From the NCBI GenBank assembly GCA_018812385.1, contig JAHJDU010000586.1, positions 1 through 12,217 on the forward strand: a stretch of DNA of 12,217 nt, in the 5' to 3' direction. This document shows positions 1-7,009 of the stretch, in pieces. The first letter of the stretch is position 1. Every line of letters starts with the position of its first letter. The notes under the pieces are model-generated. The model saw nothing but the letters and a program-made list of their open reading frames with translations, did not search any database and was not told where the DNA came from. A program made the translations under genes and the position numbers. This DNA is from Pseudomonadota bacterium (GTDB taxonomy: Bacteria; Desulfobacterota; Desulfobacteria; Desulfobacterales; Desulfobacteraceae).

Positions 1-1718
1 ATAAACCCTTTTATCCCTTTTTCCATAAGGGGTTTAATAAAGTCGTGACCGTCAAAGTTTTCTCCTTTAAGGGCGATGAAAATTTGGGTTTCTAAAATTG
101 CCCGTGAGTCTGTTGAGATTCCGGTAAAAGTATAATCTTTTTTAATTGTTGAAAAAACAGGTTCTGTATTCAAAGCCTTTGATAGATCATTGGTTTTCCA
201 TGGGATGGGTTTGAACTGGTTTGCAAATTTTTGCGCAGCTTTTGTAAATTCTTCCTTATCATCAAAGTGAATGGTTCCTGTATTGGTAATCTGATAAGTT
301 TCATGGCCTTTGCCCGCAGCGATAATGATGTCCCCGGGCTTTGAAATAAATACAGCTTTTTTCAGGGCTTTTCTCCGGTCACTTTCAACCAGATAACCTT
401 TTTTAAAAGGATGTAACAAAAGATCATTTTCAGAAAGTTTGTGAAATCCATCTATCCCTTTAAGAATATCATTTATAATGGAATCCGGCTGTTCGGTTCT
501 GGGGTTATCAGAGCTTATAATTGCAATATGGCTGTGTCTGCATGCTACCTGCCCCATTAACGGCCGTTTTGACCGATCCCTGTCCCCACCGCATCCAAAA
601 ACTATGATGATTCTTTTGGGGGCTCTTTGTTTTAACGTCATTAAAATGGATTCAAGGGCACCAGGTGTATGGGCATAATCAACAAACAAGAACCGGTCAA
701 TGGGGTTGTCAATTTTTTCAAGACGACCTGGAATGGTTACGCAGTCTTCAATTCCTTTTTTAATTTGATCAGCAGGGATATCCAGGGCATGGGCAGCGCC
801 TGCGGCGCACAGGATGTTTTCTAAATTAAAGGAGCCCGTCAATGGTGATGTTAAATGAAATGAGGTATGGGACAGGCAAATGGTCCCTGACAACCCGTGA
901 ATATCATCTGTGATATCCTGTGAAAAAATATCTGTTTTCTTTTTCGTGCTGACAGCAATGGTTTTATATTTCAGTGACTTTAAAAGGATTTTCCCTTTTG
1001 GGTCATCAATATTCAGAACGGCTATGGGATTTTTTTTCTTGCTTGACCTGAGACACTGGGTAAAAAACCTTTTTTTACAATTAAAGTACTCTGCCATTCC
1101 TTTGTGATAATCCAGGTGATCCTGGGAAAGGTTTGTAAATACCCCCAGATCAAATTGGCAATAATCCACCCTGTTGAGGTCAAGTCCATGGGAAGAGACT
1201 TCCATGATAACATGGGTCACACCTGAGTTTTTCATTTTATAAAGGGTTTTTTGAAGATCAATGGAATCAGGTGTGGTTACGGGATTGTCAAAAACCTGAT
1301 TGTTATACCGGATGTTAATAGTTCCAATGACACCCGTTGAAAATCCGCAGTTTTTAAAAATACTTTCAAGCAGCCATGTGGTTGTAGTTTTTCCATTGGT
1401 TCCCGTGATGCCGACAAGGGTCATATCCTTTGATGGATTTCCATAAAAATTGGCTGCGATGGAGGCCATGGAAAGTCTTGAGTTTTCAACCAGAATGACA
1501 TTTTCCAGATTTTTCGGATTGGTTTGGGCAATAACGGCTATGGCCCCGTTTTCAAAGGCCTGGTCAATATAATCGTGTCCGTCAACTATAAATCCTTTAA
1601 CAGCAATGAACAGGCCCCCCGGCTGGATATTCCTGGAGTTTGAAGCAATAGAGGAAATGTCAGGATCATGGGTTATCCCTGATTTTGAACAATCTTTGAT
1701 TAGATCAGACAGCTTCAA
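1..1718 (-). CDS. murE/murF: MurE-MurF fusion, cytoplasmic peptidoglycan precursor ligase (3' end outside window)
   Basis: One open frame of 572 codons running off the left edge. Residues 1 to about 500 are a complete MurE, which adds meso-diaminopimelate to UDP-MurNAc-L-Ala-D-Glu. Visible are the ATP-binding GTNGKT (106-111), the YFNCK segment whose Lys215 matches the carbamylated lysine of Mur ligases, the DNPRTE motif (404-409) typical of meso-DAP rather than lysine enzymes, and GKGHE (469-473). Without a stop, the frame continues from about residue 505 (IPW) into a MurF N-terminal domain (STDSR, then FIALKGENFDGHDFI); MurF adds D-Ala-D-Ala. No start codon with a ribosome site separates the two. 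The start is TTG at 1718, overlapping the ftsI stop in TTGA, with GGAGG six bases upstream. I checked every codon of the frame and found no stop. The MurF catalytic core lies outside the window. MurE-MurF fusions are known elsewhere, for example in Bordetella. Confidence 0.95.
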   Translation of the reverse strand, partial: MKLSDLIKDCSKSGITHDPDISSIASNSRNIQPGGLFIAVKGFIVDGHDYIDQAFENGAIAVIAQTNPKNLENVILVENSRLSMASIAANFYGNPSKDMTLVGITGTNGKTTTTWLLESIFKNCGFSTGVIGTINIRYNNQVFDNPVTTPDSIDLQKTLYKMKNSGVTHVIMEVSSHGLDLNRVDYCQFDLGVFTNLSQDHLDYHKGMAEYFNCKKRFFTQCLRSSKKKNPIAVLNIDDPKGKILLKSLKYKTIAVSTKKKTDIFSQDITDDIHGLSGTICLSHTSFHLTSPLTGSFNLENILCAAGAAHALDIPADQIKKGIEDCVTIPGRLEKIDNPIDRFLFVDYAHTPGALESILMTLKQRAPKRIIIVFGCGGDRDRSKRPLMGQVACRHSHIAIISSDNPRTEQPDSIINDILKGIDGFHKLSENDLLLHPFKKGYLVESDRRKALKKAVFISKPGDIIIAAGKGHETYQITNTGTIHFDDKEEFTKAAQKFANQFKPIPWKTNDLSKALNTEPVFSTIKKDYTFTGISTDSRAILETQIFIALKGENFDGHDFIKPLMEKGIKGF

Positions 1719-3448
1719 TTTTTTCCTCCGGGCGATAATAAGACAACCATATGTTTATTGTTTTCAGGGGGTATATTTAAATAATTAAATGATTCAGTCA
1801 TGATTGTTTTAAAAGCAGGCGCTGCCACATCTCCGCCATAATATTGTTTTCTGGGTTCATCAATGGCCACAAGAATTGCAAGTTCAGGATTGTTCTCTGG
1901 TGCAAATCCGGCAAAAATTGAGATATAGTTGTCTTTTGAATAGCCTTTTTCGTTTTCCAGGGCTTTTTGAGCGGTTCCTGTTTTTCCACAAACGGTATAT
2001 CCAGTCATTGCTGCTTTTTTACCCGTGCCTTCGTTTTCTACTGCGAGACGCATCATCCTTTTAACTTGCCGGGCACTTTTTGAGGATATGGCCTGCCGGA
2101 TTTTTTCCGGATGATATACTTCTAAGTCTTCCCCGTTGCTGGAAATGATTTTTTTTATCAACATGGGCTTCATAAGAACGCCATTATTTGCAATTGCGCT
2201 GATACCACTGATAAGTTGTATGGCAGAAACAGAAACGCCTTGCCCAAAAGAGATGGCGCCGGCATCAATTTTAGACCATTTTTGATAGGGACTCAGGCTG
2301 CCGGATGTTTCTCCGGGGCACTCAATCTGGGTTTTATTTCCAAACCCAAAGGCAGTCAGATAATTGTGCAAGGCCTTATCCCCAATTGTTTCCCCAATTT
2401 TTGTGACTCCAATATTGCTTGAAAATTTGATGATCTGATTTATGGAAAGCCAATTATAGGGATGGGTGTCATGAATGGTAAATGTTCCAATTTTATAGGT
2501 GCCGTTTTCACAAAAAAAGATGGATTTGGGCTCAAACCCATTTTCCAGTGCTGCTGCTGCGGTAAAGACCTTCATGGCAGATCCAGGCTCAAATGCATCT
2601 GTGACGGCACGGTTTCTGAAGGCGATATTGTTATATCTTTTGAAATTGTTTGGATTGAATTGAGGAAAATGAGCAATGGAAAGCAATTCTCCGGTTTGTG
2701 GTCTCATCACCAGGGCCATCCCTGATTTTGCCTGATGGGCCTCTACGGTTTTTTCAAGTATTTGCTCACTTAAAAATTGAATTTTTTTGTCCAGGGTCAG
2801 TACAATGGACTTTCCTTTCAGTTCAGCTCTTTTTTCCTTGTCAAGCTCAAGTATCCCTCCATTCCCATCTTTTTTAACCCTTATTTTTAAGGAACTTCCT
2901 TCCAGAACAGAATTGTACTTATACTCAAGGCCTTCAAGACCTGAATTATCTGTGCCGGTAAATCCGATGACTTGTGCTGAAAGATTTCTGTTGGGGTAAA
3001 ATCTTTTAGAATCATTTTCAAAATAAATACCCTCCAGATTCAATTCCCTGATTTGTTCAGCCTGATTCGGAGAAATACTTTTGGCCACAAAAGCAAACAT
3101 GCGCTGTGATGAAAGTGTGTCTTGAAGTTTTTCCCGGTTAATCCCCAGTATTTTGGAAAGTTTTTTAGCAGCAGACCCGGGATCTTTTATATTTGAAGGA
3201 TTGGCAGTGATGGATATGGCATCACTGCTGGTGGCAAGTTCGTTCATATTTCTATCAAAAATCTGCCCTCTTTCCCCTTTTATAGTGATATATCTGGAAT
3301 ACCCGTTTTCAGCTTTTTCGGCCAGTTCTTTGGCTTTGAAAATTTGAATGTCAAAGGATTTGGCACCCAGAAGAAAGATTGATACGACAATCAAAATCTG
3401 AACGACAATGATTCTTTGTTTTATCCTGATGTTAAAATTTTTTGACAT
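1715..3448 (-). CDS. ftsI: FtsI/PBP3-type septal peptidoglycan transpeptidase
   Basis: A 577-residue class B penicillin-binding protein that crosslinks septal peptidoglycan in the periplasm as partner of FtsW. It has a short cytoplasmic N-terminus, one membrane anchor (about 12-29), a dimerisation/pedestal domain beginning with RGQIFDRN (60-67), and a transpeptidase domain. The three active-site motifs are intact: SAMK (Ser290, Lys293), SSN (343-345) and KTG (489-491). FGQGVSVSAIQL (401-412) is also typical of FtsI. Length matches the proteobacterial enzyme (E. coli 588) and no C-terminal PASTA repeats are present, unlike sporulation or Gram-positive homologues. The ATG overlaps the ftsL stop by one base (TAATG), and its own stop overlaps the murE start, so translation is probably coupled on both sides. 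Confidence 0.97.
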   Translation of the reverse strand: MSKNFNIRIKQRIIVVQILIVVSIFLLGAKSFDIQIFKAKELAEKAENGYSRYITIKGERGQIFDRNMNELATSSDAISITANPSNIKDPGSAAKKLSKILGINREKLQDTLSSQRMFAFVAKSISPNQAEQIRELNLEGIYFENDSKRFYPNRNLSAQVIGFTGTDNSGLEGLEYKYNSVLEGSSLKIRVKKDGNGGILELDKEKRAELKGKSIVLTLDKKIQFLSEQILEKTVEAHQAKSGMALVMRPQTGELLSIAHFPQFNPNNFKRYNNIAFRNRAVTDAFEPGSAMKVFTAAAALENGFEPKSIFFCENGTYKIGTFTIHDTHPYNWLSINQIIKFSSNIGVTKIGETIGDKALHNYLTAFGFGNKTQIECPGETSGSLSPYQKWSKIDAGAISFGQGVSVSAIQLISGISAIANNGVLMKPMLIKKIISSNGEDLEVYHPEKIRQAISSKSARQVKRMMRLAVENEGTGKKAAMTGYTVCGKTGTAQKALENEKGYSKDNYISIFAGFAPENNPELAILVAIDEPRKQYYGGDVAAPAFKTIMTESFNYLNIPPENNKHMVVLLSPGGKN

Positions 3449-3765
3449 TAACTTTCTTCCCCTGAAAGATAAATGGTTTGCTCCAATGTATCTGTGGAAA
3501 GATTCAACTGGGTTTTTGCAATGCGGGTAATCCGGTCATCTGATTTCAGGCGATCCCTTTCAAGGGACAGAGCCTTGTTATAAGAGGTTTTTTTTATATG
3601 GGCAACCTGTGTTTTTGACACCCTTAAAATGGTCTGGGTGGATTCAGTCCTGATCCAGGTATAAACCAGAAGTTCACAAAAAATCAGGCAGATTATGACA
3701 AGCCAGAGGAATCCTATTTCTTGTGGCTGTGCTTTTTTTGGGGATATGTCATTTTTAATCGTCAT
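3448..3765 (-). CDS. ftsL: FtsL-like cell division protein
   Basis: A 105-residue bitopic membrane protein. It has a short cytoplasmic N-terminus, one transmembrane helix (about 18-38) and a periplasmic region that should form a coiled coil (about 45-90), ending in the FtsL-type segment LERDRLKSDDRITRIAKTQL. FtsL joins FtsB and FtsQ and relays activation to FtsWI at the septum. Sequence identity in this family is low, so the call rests on topology, length, the RDRLKSDDRI segment and position between rsmH and ftsI, the standard ftsL slot. The ATG lies three bases after the rsmH stop (TAG CCT ATG). Confidence 0.88.
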   Translation of the reverse strand: MTIKNDISPKKAQPQEIGFLWLVIICLIFCELLVYTWIRTESTQTILRVSKTQVAHIKKTSYNKALSLERDRLKSDDRITRIAKTQLNLSTDTLEQTIYLSGEES

Positions 3766-3768
3766 AGG

Positions 3769-4707
3769 CTAAACTTTTTGAGCCACCCTTAATTTTGAGC
3801 TTCTTGCCATGGGGTTGAGTGCTATTTCTTCTTTTGTGGGAACCAATGGTTTTCTGAAAATTGATTTCATCTGGGTGACAAACCCGCACAAACAGATCGG
3901 CAGAGTTTTTGGACAGGTACACCCGCCTTCAAATTTGCGTAAGGCCTGTTTCACGATTCGGTCTTCAAGGGAATGAAAAGAAATAACACAAAGCCGCCCT
4001 CCTTTTAAAAGAAGGGAAGGCACGATTTCCATAAAGGTTTCAAGTCGTTCAAGTTCCCTGTTTACAGCAATTCTTAACGCTTGAAAGACTCTTGTTGCCG
4101 GATGAATGCGTTGAGCATATACAAATTTTGCAGGGATAGCTTTTGTAATAATTTGTGCAAGTTCAGAGCTTGTATTAATGGGTGAATCATTTCTTGTTTC
4201 CACTATCCTTTTTGCAATCCGTCGTGAGAATTTTTCTTCACCGAATTTAAAGAAAATATTTATCAGCTCATCCTCCTGGAATGAATTGATAATTTTAAAG
4301 GCTGTCAGATCGTTTCGAATATCCATTCGCATATCCAATGGTTCATTCTTGTTAAAACTAAATCCTCGGTTGCCGTTTTTCAATTGGTTGAGTGAAAAGC
4401 CTAAGTCAAGGAGTATGGAGTTTACCCCTTTTATTCCGTTCGCGTTCAGAATCTCTGGAAGATCGGAAAAATTGTTGTGGAACAATCGCACATTTTCTTT
4501 AAACGGCTGTAAAGTTTTTTTAGCATGGTCAATGGCATCCAGATCCTGGTCAATGCCGATGAGCAACCCGTCAGGAAGAATGGCCTTGATGGTTGCAAGT
4601 GCGTGACCAGCTCCACCCAGAGTACAATCCACACTGATGTTTCCGGGTTTAAGGTTCTGGTGCTCATGCACCTCTTGAGACATTACAGACGTATGCTCAA
4701 ATCCCAT
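3769..4707 (-). CDS. rsmH: 16S rRNA (cytosine-1402 N4) methyltransferase RsmH (MraW)
   Basis: A 312-residue SAM-dependent methyltransferase that modifies C1402 in the 16S rRNA decoding centre. Visible signatures are HTSVM at the N-terminus, the SAM-binding DCTLGGAGHA (27-36), GFSFNKNEPLDMRMD (115-129), IHPATRVFQALRIAVNREL (201-219), and ISFHSLEDRIVKQ (242-254) followed by the family's paired cysteines CTCP and CLC (263-274). Length is normal for the family (E. coli 313). The usual DLGVSS motif reads DLGFSL here (101-106), a mild variation. It starts three bases after the mraZ stop. Tight spacing to mraZ and ftsL fits the conserved dcw order. Confidence 0.97.
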   Translation of the reverse strand: MGFEHTSVMSQEVHEHQNLKPGNISVDCTLGGAGHALATIKAILPDGLLIGIDQDLDAIDHAKKTLQPFKENVRLFHNNFSDLPEILNANGIKGVNSILLDLGFSLNQLKNGNRGFSFNKNEPLDMRMDIRNDLTAFKIINSFQEDELINIFFKFGEEKFSRRIAKRIVETRNDSPINTSSELAQIITKAIPAKFVYAQRIHPATRVFQALRIAVNRELERLETFMEIVPSLLLKGGRLCVISFHSLEDRIVKQALRKFEGGCTCPKTLPICLCGFVTQMKSIFRKPLVPTKEEIALNPMARSSKLRVAQKV

Positions 4708-4710
4708 TGC

Positions 4711-5151
4711 TTACAACCCTAAAGAAGCGATTTCCTCTCTTACTTCTTCTTTTTTAAGTTTTTGCTCCATTTTTTTGTTGATCGTGTCCCATTGATCCCG
4801 GGCCCAGATCTCGAAACGATCCAGGTTGCCCACAAGAACAATATCTTTTTCAAGATTTGCATATTCTCTTAAACTTTTAGGGATCAGTATCCTGTCCTGT
4901 CTGTCACACATGCATTCACAGGAGTTGCCAAGGAAAAATCTTCTAAACTCTCCCATGGCATTTGTTTTTGCAGACAAAATTTTGGTTTCAACTTTTTCCC
5001 ATTCACTAAAAGTATAAGCGTATAGACAATCGTCTTTGTTTGAGACCATGACCCCATAGACTTTATCCGCCTTCAAGATATTCTTGAACCTTGATGGGAT
5101 AATAACCCTGCCTTTGGCATCAATTGTATGAAAGGAGCTTGATCGAAACAC
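4711..5151 (-). CDS. mraZ: MraZ, transcriptional regulator of the dcw cluster
   Basis: A 146-residue protein with two SpoVT-AbrB-like swapped-hairpin domains. The first carries FHTIDAKGRVIIPSRF (7-22), the second CDRQDRILIPKSLREYANL (82-100) with the family ending VGNLDRFEIW. MraZ forms ring oligomers, binds repeats upstream of its own operon and represses it. The GTG start at 5151 is chosen because the conserved N-terminus MFR begins there; the ribosome site is weak (AAGG about nine bases upstream). In the second domain the usual D-x-x-G-R glycine is Asp86 (DRQDR). The C-terminus (about 120-142) is charged and probably helical. It is the first gene of the cluster and follows the region with a promoter and candidate MraZ boxes. 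Confidence 0.96.
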   Translation of the reverse strand: MFRSSSFHTIDAKGRVIIPSRFKNILKADKVYGVMVSNKDDCLYAYTFSEWEKVETKILSAKTNAMGEFRRFFLGNSCECMCDRQDRILIPKSLREYANLEKDIVLVGNLDRFEIWARDQWDTINKKMEQKLKKEEVREEIASLGL

Positions 5152-5182
5152 TTATTTAAGCCTTAGTTAAATAGTTTAACTT

Positions 5183-5197
5183 ATCCACTTTCCACCA
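5183..5197 (-). promoter_or_regulatory. candidate MraZ box just downstream of the mraZ promoter
   Basis: On the minus strand the site reads TGGTG-GAAAG-TGGAT: two TGG-starting pentamers separated by five bases, the spacing of the E. coli MraZ boxes (TGGGN-N5-TGGGN). It contains AAAGTGG, the core described for mycoplasma MraZ. It lies about 12 to 26 bases downstream of the predicted -10 element, where a bound MraZ ring could block initiation or clearance. The third base of each box departs from the E. coli consensus, so this is a candidate only. Confidence 0.45.
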
Positions 5198-5209
5198 CCT
5201 TGATACACA

Positions 5210-5237
5210 TTTATATGCAAAATAAAGGTTAAGTCAA
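5210..5237 (-). promoter_or_regulatory. sigma70-type promoter for mraZ/dcw cluster
   Basis: On the minus strand a -35 TTGACT (5237-5232; 5/6 matches to TTGACA) is followed after 16 bases by TATAAA (5215-5210; 5/6 matches to TATAAT). Reading the -10 one base later (ATAAAT) gives a 17-base spacer. The predicted start is near 5203, leaving a leader of about 50 bases before mraZ. Confidence 0.65.
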
Positions 5238-5335
5238 GAAAAAAAACCACTTTTTGCAAAAAATATTTAGATATACCAATTAATATATAGATTTTAGAGG
5301 TGGGTTAAAAAAATGGAGAAAAGTGGAGTTGTTTT

Positions 5336-6058
5336 TTAAAGTGCGTTGGAAATTGTCTGGCGGGTGGATTCTATAACCTTGTCAAGGTGGTCCATGTGGT
5401 GATCTAAAATATGAACCGGGGGATGGACAATGATTTGGATCGTACCGGGGGTAAGATCAAGGGTATCGGAAGGAAGAATTTGAAAGGAATTTTTAATTGT
5501 TACCGGCAATATAGGCAGATCTATCTCCCGGGCAAATCTGAATGCACCTTTCTTAAAGGGCATTACTTTTCCATCCCGGCTTCTTGTCCCTTCTGCAAAA
5601 AAGAGAACACAACCTTTTTTGGACAATCTTTTTTTAGCTTCTCCAATTGATTTCATGGCAGCATCATGATTGGATCGGTCAACATAGATACAGCCTAACT
5701 GATGGGCTGCATATCCGAAAATGGGGATCTTCTTCAATTCTTGTTTCATTATCCATTTAATATTCAAACCAAGATGACCGTGAAGCACAGGGATGTCTGC
5801 CATGCTCTGGTGGTTTGCTACAATCACATAGGATTTGTTCTTGCTGTAGTTTTTTTGGCCCTTGATGACAACATTCACGGGAGCAATGGCACAGCAGAGT
5901 TTCGACCATAAGACGGCAAGAATATTAACTGCGTCCTGTTTCAATAAAAGTCCCGTAAAAATGCATATCAACCCTATGACCATGGTAATAATGAAAATAA
6001 AAGGAACGACAATAATCCATTTATAAGGCTGATATGCTATTTTTAAAAAGGGGTTCAA
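5336..6058 (-). CDS. plsC: 1-acyl-sn-glycerol-3-phosphate acyltransferase (PlsC family)
   Basis: A 240-residue membrane-associated acyltransferase that would acylate lysophosphatidate at sn-2 to give phosphatidate, the precursor of membrane phospholipids. An N-terminal hydrophobic region (about 13-40) precedes the catalytic NHQSMAD (82-88; the HX4D motif with His83 and Asp88), the YVDR block (125-128), and FAEGTRSRDGK (154-164), the glycerophosphate-binding EGTRS motif. The start is TTG at 6058, overlapping the stop of the upstream DUF4340-like gene in TTGA; the next in-frame ATG (codon 26) would remove the membrane segment. No strong ribosome site is visible, so coupled translation is likely. 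Specific substrate cannot be read from sequence; PlsC-fold enzymes also acylate ornithine lipids and other acceptors. Confidence 0.93.
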   Translation of the reverse strand: MNPFLKIAYQPYKWIIVVPFIFIITMVIGLICIFTGLLLKQDAVNILAVLWSKLCCAIAPVNVVIKGQKNYSKNKSYVIVANHQSMADIPVLHGHLGLNIKWIMKQELKKIPIFGYAAHQLGCIYVDRSNHDAAMKSIGEAKKRLSKKGCVLFFAEGTRSRDGKVMPFKKGAFRFAREIDLPILPVTIKNSFQILPSDTLDLTPGTIQIIVHPPVHILDHHMDHLDKVIESTRQTISNAL

Positions 6059-6996
6059 TTGGTGCTTTTTTCTTCCTTTGTTATGCCAAGAAGGGTTTCA
6101 ATATTTGATACAATTTCTTTGCCATTGAATTGACTTAGCTCAAATGCATGCTCATTCATTGAAGAAATTCCGATTAAATTGTCTTGTGTGTCTATTTTAA
6201 AAAGCGTTAAATCCATGTCATCTTTACTTTTAAGACGTATCTTACATAATGGTTTTTCTTTTTCAAGTTTATTTTTGGTGTTGTCGCTCAAATATTTTTC
6301 ACATTTTAGAAATGAAACAGCAGACAGCAGGTTTGATACCATTTCTTTGTCAACAGATATTCCATCATCAGACGTCCAGGTGATGGAAGCCTCTTCTTTG
6401 TCCTTTTTTTCCTCTTTTGAAATAATTGTTTTGGATATCCCATCTTTTTCAATGAAAATCTGATTTATGGAATCTTCCTTGAACTCCAAGACTTTTTTAT
6501 CCCTGAAATCTTCAAGGGTTTTATCAAAATTGGACCTGAAACTGCCATTGGCATGATAGATATTTTTATCAGATACCAACCTTACAAAGGTATGATTAAA
6601 ACTTGGCGCTGTTTTGCCTATTGTAAATTCAAAAACTATCTTTTGCCCGTTAATTGCCTTAACCTGGATTGCGTTTTCATCATCCAGCTCATATCGTTTT
6701 AAATCCTCTTTTTCAGACACCAGGGCAGACAATTTCAAAGTATTTAAGGTATCCAGCATGTTTTCAACAGATGATGAATCTGCAGGATATTCTTTGTCAG
6801 TCACTACCCAAGTCCCTTCTTTTTTAGTAAATTCTATCGGGTTTTGTTTTTTGGCTATAACCAATCCTGTGATTTTGGTGATTTCGATTTTTGCAATTTT
6901 TGGCAGCACATAATTGTTCTTGTTTTCTTTATGAAACAAAAGGTATGCCCCCAATATTAGAATTAGAGCGACCAGTATCAGGTATTCTTTTTTCAT
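6055..6996 (-). CDS. DUF4340-like membrane-anchored protein of a Gld-type ABC system
   Basis: A 313-residue protein with one N-terminal transmembrane helix (about 4-21) and a large extracytoplasmic part rich in lysine and glutamate, resembling the DUF4340 proteins found next to GldG-type ABC genes. Its molecular role is unknown. The ATG at 6996 (MKKEYLILV) is chosen over a longer in-frame start at 7104. AAGGGGA lies eight bases upstream of 6996, the signal-anchor begins there, and the longer form would add 36 unrelated residues overlapping the end of the upstream gene. It begins 13 bases after that gene and its stop overlaps the plsC start, so it belongs to the same operon. Segments such as TKKEGTWVVTDKEYPADSSSVENMLDTL-like repeats of the family are visible at about 58-86. 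The family call is from pattern recall, not a search. Confidence 0.75.
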   Translation of the reverse strand: MKKEYLILVALILILGAYLLFHKENKNNYVLPKIAKIEITKITGLVIAKKQNPIEFTKKEGTWVVTDKEYPADSSSVENMLDTLNTLKLSALVSEKEDLKRYELDDENAIQVKAINGQKIVFEFTIGKTAPSFNHTFVRLVSDKNIYHANGSFRSNFDKTLEDFRDKKVLEFKEDSINQIFIEKDGISKTIISKEEKKDKEEASITWTSDDGISVDKEMVSNLLSAVSFLKCEKYLSDNTKNKLEKEKPLCKIRLKSKDDMDLTLFKIDTQDNLIGISSMNEHAFELSQFNGKEIVSNIETLLGITKEEKSTN

Positions 6997-7009
6997 AAAT
7001 TCATTCCCC

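Larger units (their letters stand above)
5152..5335. other. intergenic region plsC-mraZ with repeated AAAGTGG elements
   Basis: This 184-bp AT-rich gap has no plausible gene. Besides the promoter and the downstream box, AAAGTGG occurs three times: minus strand 5191-5185, minus strand 5253-5247 (just upstream of the -35), and plus strand 5320-5326 within TGGAG-AAAAG-TGGAG (5314-5328). I saw no convincing intrinsic terminator after plsC, so read-through from the exporter operon into the dcw cluster is possible. Confidence 0.6.

Noticed and set aside
4178..4606. Plus-strand open frame of 142 codons opposite rsmH
   Set aside because: It lies wholly antisense to a strongly conserved gene, has no family motif, and is typical of a shadow frame. 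The same holds for the other plus-strand frames.
5221..5300. AT-rich stretch between plsC and mraZ as an origin, terminator or phase-variable tract
   Set aside because: No DnaA-box cluster, no GC stem followed by a T tract, and no exact simple repeat; the A5-GTGG-T5 element is too weak to be a terminator.
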